Below, in pieces: positions 1 to 5,473 of a stretch of DNA of 6,022 nucleotides. Below the pieces are notes generated by a model. That model was not told the DNA's origin. It ran no database searches and saw nothing but the letters and a program-made list of their open reading frames with translations. Positions within the stretch are counted from its first letter, which is position 1; the number at the start of each line of letters is the position of its first letter. A program made the translations under genes and the position numbers. The stretch lies in contig DMCN01000110.1 of NCBI GenBank assembly GCA_003445795.1, positions 241-6,262 on the forward strand, given 5' to 3'. This DNA comes from Gallionellaceae bacterium. GTDB taxonomy: Bacteria > Pseudomonadota > Gammaproteobacteria > Burkholderiales > Gallionellaceae.

Positions 1-1095
1 CTTGCCGACGTTCTCGCGCGTCGCGTCCTTGAACTTGCGCGCACCCTTGGCGTCCAGGTTGATATGCACGGCCGGTTCGTTGTTGCGGCTGTCGAAACCG
101 GGCTGAGCATCGTCGATGCTGTCGCCGGTCAGGATCACGCTCTTCTTCACCAGCAACAGTGAACCGTCGCTGTCCTTGAATATCTCGGTGCCGAACGGCG
201 CGGCCGCACCCGAACCGATCTGGTGCTCGTCGTCGACCAGACGCACTTCCAGCGTGGCGGTGCGACCGAGGATCTCCTTGGCTCGCGCCGTGTCCTGCAC
301 GCCGGGCAGTTGCACCACGATGCGGTCCGCGCCCTGCTGCTGGATCACCGGCTCGGCCACGCCCAATTCGTTGACGCGGTTGCGCAGGGTGGTCAGGTTT
401 TGCTGGATCGCCGCTTCCTGGATGCGCAATTGTTCCTGCTGCTTGAGACGGCCATGCAACAGAAAGTCCCCGCCCGCTTCACTGCTGTTGAATTCCAGCC
501 CGCTGAAACGCTGCTTGAGTTCTTCCTCGCCTTTGCTGCGCGCATCGGCATCGCGGAACTTGGTGATGACGATGCTGCCGTCGCGGCTCACGCCGGAGTA
601 GGCGATGTTCGCTTCGCGCAGTGTGCTGCGGATATCGCCGGAAGACGATTCCAGCGCCTTGTCCAGAGAGCCCTTCATGTCCACCTGCATCAGGAAATGC
701 ACGCCGCCGCGCAAGTCCAGCCCCAGATACATCGGCAAGGCATAGAAGTAGTCGGGCAGCCACTGTGGCGAACGCGACAACAGGTTCAACGCCACCATAT
801 AGTCTTCGCCCAGTTGCGTCTGCAACACATCCTTGGCCTTCAACTGGGTGTCGGTATCGGCGAAACGCGCCTTGACGCTGGTGGCATCCAGCGAAACCAC
901 TTCGGGCGCCAGCTGCGCCGCCTTCAGCACCTCATCCACCCGGGCCAGCAGTGCCGTGTCCGCCTTGAGGCTGGAACGCAGCGGCAACACCTGCACCGCG
1001 GGCGACTCGCCGTAGAAGTTGGGCAGGGTATAGACCAGACCCATCACCAGCACGAACAGGATCAGCAGGTATTTCCAGAGCGGATATTGGTTCAT
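1..1095 (-). CDS. secD: Protein translocase subunit SecD (C-terminal part cut by window edge)
   Basis: SecD is an inner-membrane subunit of the SecDF-YajC complex. It uses the proton-motive force to help pull secreted proteins through SecYEG. The 365 visible codons start with a signal-anchor helix (about residues 7-24, after MNQYPLWKY), followed by periplasmic sequence. The family D1 motif LGLDLRGG lies at 124-131. The stretch from LRNRVNELGVAEPVI (237-251) to DRIVVQLPGV (257-266) is typical of the SecD P1 domain. The frame is still open at base 1, so the rest of the periplasmic head and the C-terminal membrane bundle lie outside the window; the family is usually about 600-620 residues long. 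The start at 1095 has a Shine-Dalgarno AAGGTG (1101-1106) 5 bases ahead. It lies 39 bases after the yajC stop, as expected for a yajC-secD(-secF) operon. Identification is secure; the presence of secF beyond the edge is inferred. Confidence 0.97.
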   Translation of the reverse strand, partial: MNQYPLWKYLLILFVLVMGLVYTLPNFYGESPAVQVLPLRSSLKADTALLARVDEVLKAAQLAPEVVSLDATSVKARFADTDTQLKAKDVLQTQLGEDYMVALNLLSRSPQWLPDYFYALPMYLGLDLRGGVHFLMQVDMKGSLDKALESSSGDIRSTLREANIAYSGVSRDGSIVITKFRDADARSKGEEELKQRFSGLEFNSSEAGGDFLLHGRLKQQEQLRIQEAAIQQNLTTLRNRVNELGVAEPVIQQQGADRIVVQLPGVQDTARAKEILGRTATLEVRLVDDEHQIGSGAAAPFGTEIFKDSDGSLLLVKKSVILTGDSIDDAQPGFDSRNNEPAVHINLDAKGARKFKDATRENVGK

Positions 1096-1134
1096 TTCAG
1101 CACCTTGGCTTGCGGCAGAAGGGAATCACGCGGC

Positions 1135-1479
1135 TCAGATCGACTTGATCGTGCCTTTGGGCAGGACGTTCTGGATCGCCATCTTTTGCACTTGCATAAC
1201 GACGTTGTCGGCGACCTCGATGGCGACGTTCTCTTCACCGACCTTGGTCACTTTGCCCAGCACGCCGCCAACTGTGACGACTTCGTCGCCCTTCTGCAGC
1301 GCTTCCATCAGAGCCTTGTGTTCCTTGGCACGCTTCTGTTGCGGGCGCAGGATGAGAAAATAGAACACCGCCAGCAAGGCGATCAGGGGCAGGAACTCCA
1401 GGAAACCGCCGCCCTGCGGGGCTGCTGCTGCACCTTCTGCATATGCATTACTGATGAACAATTCGCTGATGGAAACCAT
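1135..1479 (-). CDS. yajC: Sec translocon accessory subunit YajC
   Basis: YajC is a small single-span inner-membrane protein that co-purifies with SecD and SecF and supports protein export. The 114-residue product has the usual family length and layout. A short N-terminal segment rich in Ala and Gly leads into one hydrophobic helix (about residues 26-44, LEFLPLIALLAVFYFLIL). The signature RPQQKRAKEH follows at 45-54, then a cytoplasmic domain with GDEVVTVGGVLGKV (64-77). The start at 1479 is fixed by a near-ideal Shine-Dalgarno AAGGAGG (1487-1493) with 7-base spacing. The gene sits between tgt and secD, the common proteobacterial order. A separate promoter in the 72-base gap upstream (1527-1555) suggests that yajC-secD can be expressed apart from queA-tgt. 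Confidence 0.97.
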   Translation of the reverse strand: MVSISELFISNAYAEGAAAAPQGGGFLEFLPLIALLAVFYFLILRPQQKRAKEHKALMEALQKGDEVVTVGGVLGKVTKVGEENVAIEVADNVVMQVQKMAIQNVLPKGTIKSI

Positions 1480-1486
1480 GACTACT

Positions 1487-1493
1487 CCTCCTT
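1487..1493 (-). promoter_or_regulatory. Strong Shine-Dalgarno site of yajC
   Basis: AAGGAGG on the minus strand, 7 bases before the yajC ATG, is a complete match to the anti-Shine-Dalgarno core. It is clearly stronger than the sites of tgt (AGAGAA at 2661-2666) and queA (none evident), so the Sec genes are probably translated more efficiently than the modification genes upstream. Confidence 0.85.
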
Positions 1494-1526
1494 AGGAAAT
1501 CGGTTTATAAAAAATCAAAGGCGCGC

Positions 1527-1555
1527 ATTCTAACACGGAAGAGATGACCGTTCAG
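1527..1555 (-). promoter_or_regulatory. Probable sigma-70 promoter of yajC-secD (extended -10)
   Basis: On the minus strand a -10 hexamer TAGAAT (1527-1532, 5 of 6 to consensus) is preceded by TGT (1533-1535), giving an extended -10. A weak -35, CTGAAC (1550-1555, 3 of 6), lies 17 bases upstream and overlaps the tgt stop codon (1552-1554). The -10 is followed directly by GCGCGC, the same arrangement as at the queA promoter. Transcription would start near 1520, leaving about 40 bases of leader that include the strong ribosome binding site. No terminator hairpin is visible between tgt and yajC, so read-through from queA-tgt is also likely. Confidence 0.55.
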
Positions 1556-2658
1556 TTACCCCCGGCAGCCCGTGCCGCACGGAACGCCTCCTGGAACTCG
1601 GCATAGCGCCCGGCCTCGATGGCAGCGCGGATATCGCGCATAAGTTCCTGGTAATAATGCAGATTGTGGATGGTATTGAGGCGCGCGCCGAGAATCTCGC
1701 CAAGACGATGCAGGTGGTGCAGATAGGCGCGGCTGAAGTTGCGGCAGGTATAACAGCTACAGCGTTCGTCCAGCGGGCGCGTATCCATGCGGTATTGTGC
1801 GTTCTTGATGCGCACATCGCCGAAACGGGTGAACAGATGGCCGTTGCGCGCGTTGCGCGTCGGCATCACGCAGTCGAACATATCGATACCCTGCCCCACC
1901 GCCTCCACCAGGTCTTCCGGCGTGCCCACGCCCATCAGGTAGCGCGGCTTGTCCGCTGGCAGTTGCGGCGCGGTGTGTTTGAGGATGCGCAGCATGTCAT
2001 CCTTGGGCTCGCCCACCGACAGTCCGCCGATGGCGAAACCGTCGAAGCCGATGTCCTTCAAGCCTTTCAGCGATTCGTCGCGCAGATGTTCGTGCATGCC
2101 GCCCTGCACGATGCCGAACAAAGCATTGGGGTTGCCTTCATGCGCCTTCTTGCTGCGCTCCGCCCAACTCAACGACAGACGCATCGACACACCCGCCACC
2201 TGTTCGTCCGCAGGATACGGCGTGCATTCGTCGAAGATCATCACGATGTCGGAATTCAGTACCTTCTGGATGCGCATGGATTCTTCCGGCGACAGGAAGC
2301 ATTTGTCGCCGTTGACGGGGGAGCGAAACTCCACCCCGCCGCCGGTGATCTTGCGCAACTCGCCGAGGCTGAACACCTGGAAGCCGCCCGAATCGGTGAG
2401 GATGGGGCCGTCCCAGCTCATGAACTTGTGCAAGCCGCCGTGCGCCGCGATGACTTCCAGCCCCGGGCGCAGCCACAGGTGGAAGGTGTTGCCGAGCACG
2501 ATGTGCGCACCGATGTCTTTCAGCTCCTGCGGCGACATGGCCTTGACCGTGCCGTAGGTACCGACCGGCATGAAAGCCGGCGTCTCGACCTTGCCGTGCG
2601 CCAGTTCCACGGTGCCGCGGCGCGCGGCGCCGGAGGTATTGTGTAGGGTGAATTTCAT
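1552..2658 (-). CDS. tgt: tRNA-guanine(34) transglycosylase
   Basis: Tgt replaces guanine 34 of tRNAs with GUN anticodons (Asp, Asn, His, Tyr) by the queuosine precursor preQ1. The 368 residues align end to end with the bacterial family. PVGTYGTVK lies at 31-39 and ILTDSGGFQVFSLGE at 86-100, with Asp89 as the general acid/base. IFDECTPYPAD (141-151) carries Asp143, which recognises the base. GIDMFDCVMPTRNARNGHLF (257-276) has the nucleophile Asp262. The zinc site is complete: Cys300, Cys302, Cys305 (CSCYTC) and His331. The ATG at 2658 overlaps the queA stop as ATGA, so translation is probably coupled; only a weak AGAGAA (2661-2666) precedes it. The start matches the family N-terminus (MKF...). 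Stop is TGA. All expected catalytic and metal residues are present, so it should be active. Confidence 0.98.
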   Translation of the reverse strand: MKFTLHNTSGAARRGTVELAHGKVETPAFMPVGTYGTVKAMSPQELKDIGAHIVLGNTFHLWLRPGLEVIAAHGGLHKFMSWDGPILTDSGGFQVFSLGELRKITGGGVEFRSPVNGDKCFLSPEESMRIQKVLNSDIVMIFDECTPYPADEQVAGVSMRLSLSWAERSKKAHEGNPNALFGIVQGGMHEHLRDESLKGLKDIGFDGFAIGGLSVGEPKDDMLRILKHTAPQLPADKPRYLMGVGTPEDLVEAVGQGIDMFDCVMPTRNARNGHLFTRFGDVRIKNAQYRMDTRPLDERCSCYTCRNFSRAYLHHLHRLGEILGARLNTIHNLHYYQELMRDIRAAIEAGRYAEFQEAFRAARAAGGN

Positions 2659-3677
2659 TGTTCTCTTTCAATCAGCATCGCATCGCCGTAACTGAAGAAG
2701 CGATATTCCTGTTCGACCGCATGACGGTATGCGGCCAGCATCTTATCCATTCCGCCGAAGGCACACACCAGCATCAGCAGCGTCGAGCGCGGCAGGTGGA
2801 AGTTGGTGAGCAGCACATCCACCACCCTGAAGCGGTAGCCGGGGGTGATGAAGATGCGCGTCTCGCCCGATCCCGCCTTCAACTCGCCGTCGGCCGCGGC
2901 GCTTTCCAGCGCGCGCAGACTGGTGGTTCCCACCGCGATGATGCGCCCGCCCTTGGCCCGGGCTTCCCGGACGGCATCCACCGTGGCCTGCGGGATGGTA
3001 TAGCGTTCGCTGTGCATGACATGCTCCTCGACGTTCTCTGCGCGCACGGGCTTGAACGTGCCCGCGCCGACATGCAGGGTCACGTAGGCGATATCCACCT
3101 TCTTGTCGCGCAGTGCCTGCAGCATGGTCTCGCCGAAGTGCAGACCGGCGGTGGGAGCCGCCACTGCGCCCGGCTCGCGCGCGAACACAGTCTGGTAACG
3201 CGCCTCGTCCTCGGCACCGGCGGCATGGGTGATATAGGGCGGCAAAGGCAGATGTCCGTGCCGCTCCAGCAGCGTCGTCACTGCTTCCGCGTCTTCAAAG
3301 CGCAAATGGAAGAACTCCCCCTCGCGCCCCATCACCTGCACGCGCACTCTTCCCGCCAATATCAGTCGGCTACCCGGCTTGGGCGTCTTGCTCACGCGCA
3401 CCTGCGCGAGGACATCATGTTCATCCAGCACCCGCTCGACCAGCACCTCGACCTTGCCGCCGCTCTCCTTTTCCCCAAACAGGCGCGCCTTGATTACGCG
3501 CGTGTCGTTGAGGACCAGCAGGTCATTTTCGCGCACCAGCCCGTGCAATTCCGCAAACTGGCCGTCTTTCAGGCCCGCTCTGCCCACCTGCAACAGGCGG
3601 CTCGCCCCGCGCTGTGCGGGCGGATGTTGCGCGATCAGGCGCTCGGGCAGAATGAAGTCAAAATCGTCGGTACGCAT
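2655..3677 (-). CDS. queA: S-adenosylmethionine:tRNA ribosyltransferase-isomerase
   Basis: QueA transfers and rearranges the ribosyl part of S-adenosylmethionine onto preQ1 already in tRNA, giving epoxyqueuosine; it acts after Tgt. The 340 residues fit the family (E. coli about 356). Conserved blocks are the N-terminus MRTDDFDFILPERLIAQHP (1-19), LPLPPYI (143-149), YQTVFA (161-166), PTAGLHF (175-181), HVGAGTF (202-208), VGTTSLRALES (249-259), TNFHLPRST (291-299) and YRFFSYGDAMLI (325-336). The frame stays open upstream to 3959, but that part is the antisense of the tRNA-Leu gene and its leader and resembles nothing. The ATG at 3677 matches the family start exactly. No clear Shine-Dalgarno site precedes it. 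A promoter at 3711-3739 would give a leader of about 27 bases. The 3' end overlaps tgt by four bases. Confidence 0.97.
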   Translation of the reverse strand: MRTDDFDFILPERLIAQHPPAQRGASRLLQVGRAGLKDGQFAELHGLVRENDLLVLNDTRVIKARLFGEKESGGKVEVLVERVLDEHDVLAQVRVSKTPKPGSRLILAGRVRVQVMGREGEFFHLRFEDAEAVTTLLERHGHLPLPPYITHAAGAEDEARYQTVFAREPGAVAAPTAGLHFGETMLQALRDKKVDIAYVTLHVGAGTFKPVRAENVEEHVMHSERYTIPQATVDAVREARAKGGRIIAVGTTSLRALESAAADGELKAGSGETRIFITPGYRFRVVDVLLTNFHLPRSTLLMLVCAFGGMDKMLAAYRHAVEQEYRFFSYGDAMLIEREQ

Positions 3678-3710
3678 GAAAACCACAGAGATGCGGGTAG
3701 AAAAGCGCGC

Positions 3711-3739
3711 ATTGTAGTTGATGAGGGGTGGCGTTTCAT
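3711..3739 (-). promoter_or_regulatory. Probable sigma-70 promoter of queA-tgt
   Basis: On the minus strand, TACAAT (3711-3716, 5 of 6 to the -10 consensus) lies 17 bases from ATGAAA (3734-3739, 4 of 6 to the -35 consensus). The -10 is followed at once by GCGCGC (3705-3710), a GC-rich discriminator. Transcription would start near 3704, about 27 bases before the queA ATG. The core elements interleave with those of the rightward tRNA promoter. Confidence 0.55.
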
Positions 3740-3746
3740 GGATAAT
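3718..3746 (+). promoter_or_regulatory. Probable sigma-70 promoter of the tRNA-Leu gene
   Basis: TTGATG (3718-3723, 4 of 6 to the -35 consensus) and GATAAT (3741-3746, 5 of 6 to the -10 consensus) are separated by the optimal 17 bases. The -10 is followed by TCGCGC (3747-3752), a GC-rich discriminator of the kind found at stable-RNA promoters under stringent control. Transcription from about 3753 would give a precursor with a leader of about 50 nt for RNase P to remove. The elements overlap the leftward queA promoter. Confidence 0.55.
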
Positions 3747-3762
3747 TCGCGCCCTTCTCATT

Positions 3763-3780
3763 GCGGAGCGCTGATTCCGC
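3763..3780 (+). repeat. Short inverted repeat in the tRNA precursor leader
   Basis: GCGGA (3763-3767) and TCCGC (3776-3780) form a 5-bp stem around an 8-base loop, extendable by two U-G pairs (3761-3762 with 3781-3782). It lies inside the predicted pre-tRNA leader, 20-odd bases before the mature 5' end. It could be a leader hairpin or chance; no run of T follows it, so it is not a terminator. Confidence 0.35.
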
Positions 3781-3802
3781 GGCAGTATGGGAAATACACC
3801 CA

Positions 3803-3889
3803 GCCGGGGTGATGGAACTGGTAGACGTGCCGGACTCAAAATCCGGTGCCTGAAAGGGCGTGGGGGTTCGATTCCCCCCCCCGGCACCA
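3803..3889 (+). tRNA. tRNA-Leu, anticodon CAA (reads UUG)
   Basis: The 87-nt sequence folds as a complete class II tRNA. The acceptor GCCGGGG (3803-3809) pairs with CCCCGGC (3879-3885). The D-arm has GG in its loop and a 3-bp stem. The anticodon stem CCGGA (3830-3834) pairs with TCCGG (3842-3846) around loop CTCAAAA, giving anticodon CAA at 3837-3839. A 15-nt variable arm (3847-3861) contains a short GCC/GGC stem. The T-stem GGGGG/CCCCC (3862-3866 and 3874-3878) encloses TTCGATT. Discriminator A3886 and the encoded CCA (3887-3889) complete it. The long variable arm, A73 discriminator and anticodon all indicate leucine; it resembles the E. coli leuX type. Acceptor and T-stem together are nearly all G-C. 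Its promoter (3718-3746) and terminator (3895-3920) make it a stand-alone unit, divergent from queA. Confidence 0.97.
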
Positions 3890-3894
3890 AATTG

Positions 3895-3920
3895 AAAGGC
3901 AGGGGCAACCCTGCCTTTTT
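3895..3920 (+). terminator. Intrinsic terminator of the tRNA-Leu gene
   Basis: GGCAGGG (3898-3904) pairs perfectly with CCCTGCC (3909-3915) across a GCAA tetraloop. AAA (3895-3897) can extend the stem against the first T's of the run TTTTT (3916-3920). It starts 6 bases after the mature tRNA end and is a textbook Rho-independent terminator. It separates the tRNA from nudJ, which begins 21 bases later. Confidence 0.93.
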
Positions 3921-3929
3921 CATTTCGTT

Positions 3930-3935
3930 TAAAAT
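3930..3935 (+). promoter_or_regulatory. Candidate -10 element of nudJ-mnmA
   Basis: TAAAAT matches the sigma-70 -10 consensus at 5 of 6 positions and ends 6 bases before the nudJ ATG at 3942, so the predicted transcription start falls on the A of the start codon. No convincing -35 is seen at the right distance (about 3907-3912, inside the terminator hairpin), and no extended TGn is present. It is a candidate only. It is supported by the lack of any Shine-Dalgarno site and by the strong terminator just upstream. Confidence 0.35.
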
Positions 3936-3941
3936 CACGTC

Positions 3942-4388
3942 ATGATCTGGAAACCACACGCCACCGTCGCCGCCGTCCTCGAACAGGATGGCAAGTTCTT
4001 ACTGGTGGAAGAACATACCCCGCAAGGCCTGCTGTTCAACCAACCCGCCGGACACTGGGAACCGAACGAGACCCTGCCCGCCGGTGTCATCCGCGAAGTA
4101 ATGGAGGAATCAGCCTACGAATTCGAGCCGGAATTCCTGATTGGCGTCTATCGCTGGCATTCAGACGCTTCGAACACAACTTACCTGCGCTTTGCTTTCG
4201 GCGGACGCATCCTCTCCCACCACCCGGAGCGCCAATTGGACAAGGGTATCGTGCGCGCCGTGTGGATGACACTGGATGAGATCCGTGCCACGCAAGCGCG
4301 CCATCGCAGCCCGCTGATCCTGCGTTGCGTGGAAGACTACCTCGCGGGCAAGCGCTACCCGCTCGACCTCATCACGCATTATGAGTAA
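3942..4388 (+). CDS. nudJ: Nudix hydrolase of the NudJ type
   Basis: E. coli NudJ (YmfB) is a cytoplasmic Nudix pyrophosphatase reported to act on nucleoside di- and triphosphates and on the thiamine intermediate HMP-pyrophosphate. The 148-residue product has the NudJ N-terminus (KPHATVAAV, 4-12), the lead-in LFNQPAGHWE (31-40) and a Nudix box at 37-59. The box residues are Gly37, Glu43, Arg51, Glu52, Glu55 and Glu56; the catalytic and metal-binding REVMEE set (51-56) is intact. The usual small residue after this is Ala58 rather than Gly. The C-terminal RSPLILRCVEDYLAGKRYPLDLI (122-144) also matches NudJ. The start aligns with the family and no upstream start is possible. There is no Shine-Dalgarno site. 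The last 8 bases overlap mnmA, the same pairing as in E. coli. The true substrate here is not shown by sequence. Confidence 0.9.
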   Translation: MIWKPHATVAAVLEQDGKFLLVEEHTPQGLLFNQPAGHWEPNETLPAGVIREVMEESAYEFEPEFLIGVYRWHSDASNTTYLRFAFGGRILSHHPERQLDKGIVRAVWMTLDEIRATQARHRSPLILRCVEDYLAGKRYPLDLITHYE

Positions 4389-5460
4389 AGGCTGCGTCGT
4401 CGTCGGCATGTCTGGCGGCGTTGACTCTTCCGTCACCGCCCTGCTGCTGAAGCAACAGGGCTACGAGGTCATCGGCCTGTTCATGAAGAACTGGGAAGAC
4501 GATGACGACAGCGAATACTGCTCATCGCGCCAGGACCTGATCGACGCCGTGGCGGTCGCCGACACCATCGGCATCCCCATCGAGGCGGTGAACTTCGCCA
4601 AGGAATACAAGGACCGCGTGTTCAGCTATTTCCTGCGCGAATACGAAGCCGGGCGCACGCCCAACCCGGACATCCTGTGCAACTCCGAGATCAAGTTCAA
4701 GGCCTTCCTCGACCATGCCATCCGCCTGGGTGCGGAGAAGATCGCCACCGGCCACTATGCCAAGGTGCGTGAGCAGGACGGTCTGTTCCAGTTGCTCAAG
4801 GCGGACGACAACAGCAAGGACCAGAGCTACTTTTTGCACCGGTTGAACCAGCACCAGTTGTCGAAATCGATGTTCCCGCTGGGCGACATCCCCAAGGCCA
4901 AGGTGCGCGAGATCGCGCGCCAGCACAACCTTTCCAACGCCGCGAAAAAGGACAGCACCGGCATCTGCTTCATCGGTGAGCGCCCGTTCCGCGAGTTCCT
5001 CAACCGCTACCTGCCGACCAAACCGGGCGACATGGTCACGCCGGAAGGAAAGATCATGGGACAGCACATGGGGCTGTCGTTCTATACCAACGGCCAGCGC
5101 CAGGGACTGGGGATCGGTGGCGGCAAGGAAGGCAGCGGCGAGCCCTGGTTCGTCGCGGGCAAGGACATGGAGCGCAACCGCCTGATCGTGGTGCAGGGGC
5201 ACGACCATCCCGCGCTGCTCAAGCCGGAACTGAATGCGTTGGAGATGCACTGGATCAGCGGCACTGCGCCCGACACCGCGCGCGCCTACGCCGCCAAGAC
5301 GCGCTACCGCCAGCAGGATGCGGGTTGCCGCATCGCGCTGACCGGCGCGGACTCGGTCCGCTTCAGCTTCGACGAAGCACAGTGGGCGGTGACGCCGGGA
5401 CAATCGGTCGTCGCCTACGACGGGGCAGTCTGTCTCGGCGGCGGCATCATCGAGAAATGA
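4381..5460 (+). CDS. mnmA: tRNA-specific 2-thiouridylase MnmA
   Basis: MnmA makes the 2-thio group of s2U34 in tRNAs for Lys, Glu and Gln: it adenylates U34 with ATP, then inserts sulfur received through the Tus relay. The 359 residues are full length. The ATP PP-loop SGGVDSS lies at 11-17, MKNWEDDD at 35-42 and GRTPNPDILCNSEIKFKAF at 91-109, with catalytic Cys100. ATGHYAKV lies at 122-129 and KDQSYFLHRL at 146-155. KDSTGICFIGER (190-201) holds the second catalytic Cys196. GQRQGLGIGGGKEG follows at 238-251, and the C-terminal barrel ends in VCLGGGIIEK. Both cysteines expected for the persulfide mechanism are present. The ATG lies inside the end of nudJ (8-base overlap), with no clear Shine-Dalgarno site, so translation is probably coupled to nudJ. 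A channel gene follows after 13 bases, whereas hflD-purB follows in E. coli. Confidence 0.98.
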   Translation: MSKGCVVVGMSGGVDSSVTALLLKQQGYEVIGLFMKNWEDDDDSEYCSSRQDLIDAVAVADTIGIPIEAVNFAKEYKDRVFSYFLREYEAGRTPNPDILCNSEIKFKAFLDHAIRLGAEKIATGHYAKVREQDGLFQLLKADDNSKDQSYFLHRLNQHQLSKSMFPLGDIPKAKVREIARQHNLSNAAKKDSTGICFIGERPFREFLNRYLPTKPGDMVTPEGKIMGQHMGLSFYTNGQRQGLGIGGGKEGSGEPWFVAGKDMERNRLIVVQGHDHPALLKPELNALEMHWISGTAPDTARAYAAKTRYRQQDAGCRIALTGADSVRFSFDEAQWAVTPGQSVVAYDGAVCLGGGIIEK

Positions 5461-5463
5461 GCA

Positions 5464-5468
5464 AGGAG
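5464..5468 (+). promoter_or_regulatory. Shine-Dalgarno site of the mechanosensitive channel gene
   Basis: AGGAG lies 5 bases before the ATG at 5474, inside the 13-base gap after the mnmA stop. It decides the start and allows independent initiation on a shared nudJ-mnmA message; no promoter or terminator fits in the gap. Confidence 0.8.
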
Positions 5469-5473
5469 AACGC

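Noticed and set aside
1504..1509. TATAAA on the minus strand as a second -10 for yajC
   Set aside because: No -35 lies at a suitable distance, and the site would put the start only a few bases from the Shine-Dalgarno. The extended -10 at 1527-1535 is better supported.
223..1533. Long plus-strand open frame (436 codons) antisense to secD and yajC
   Set aside because: It is rich in His, Gln and Arg with no recognisable domain and lies opposite two securely identified genes. GC-rich codon use on the other strand explains it.
1480..1551. Terminator between tgt and yajC (a run of six T lies on the minus strand)
   Set aside because: No GC-rich hairpin precedes the T run; GCGCGC is only a short self-complementary stretch.
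1657..2646. Plus-strand open frame (329 codons) antisense to tgt
   Set aside because: It lies wholly opposite tgt, has a low-complexity His/Arg/Ala composition and lacks an initiation context.
3678..3710. preQ1 riboswitch or other leader control of queA
   Set aside because: The predicted leader is only about 27 bases and shows no aptamer-like stem and A-rich tail.
2658..3812. Plus-strand open frame (384 codons) antisense to queA and running into the tRNA
   Set aside because: It crosses the promoter region and enters the tRNA gene, and has no family resemblance.
3803..3889. tRNA gene as an integration site for a mobile element
   Set aside because: No integrase gene and no direct repeat of the tRNA 3' end are visible; ordinary housekeeping genes flank both sides.
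3678..3959. N-terminal extension of queA by up to 94 codons
   Set aside because: The extra codons are the antisense of the tRNA-Leu gene, its terminator and leader. The family N-terminus begins exactly at the ATG at 3677.
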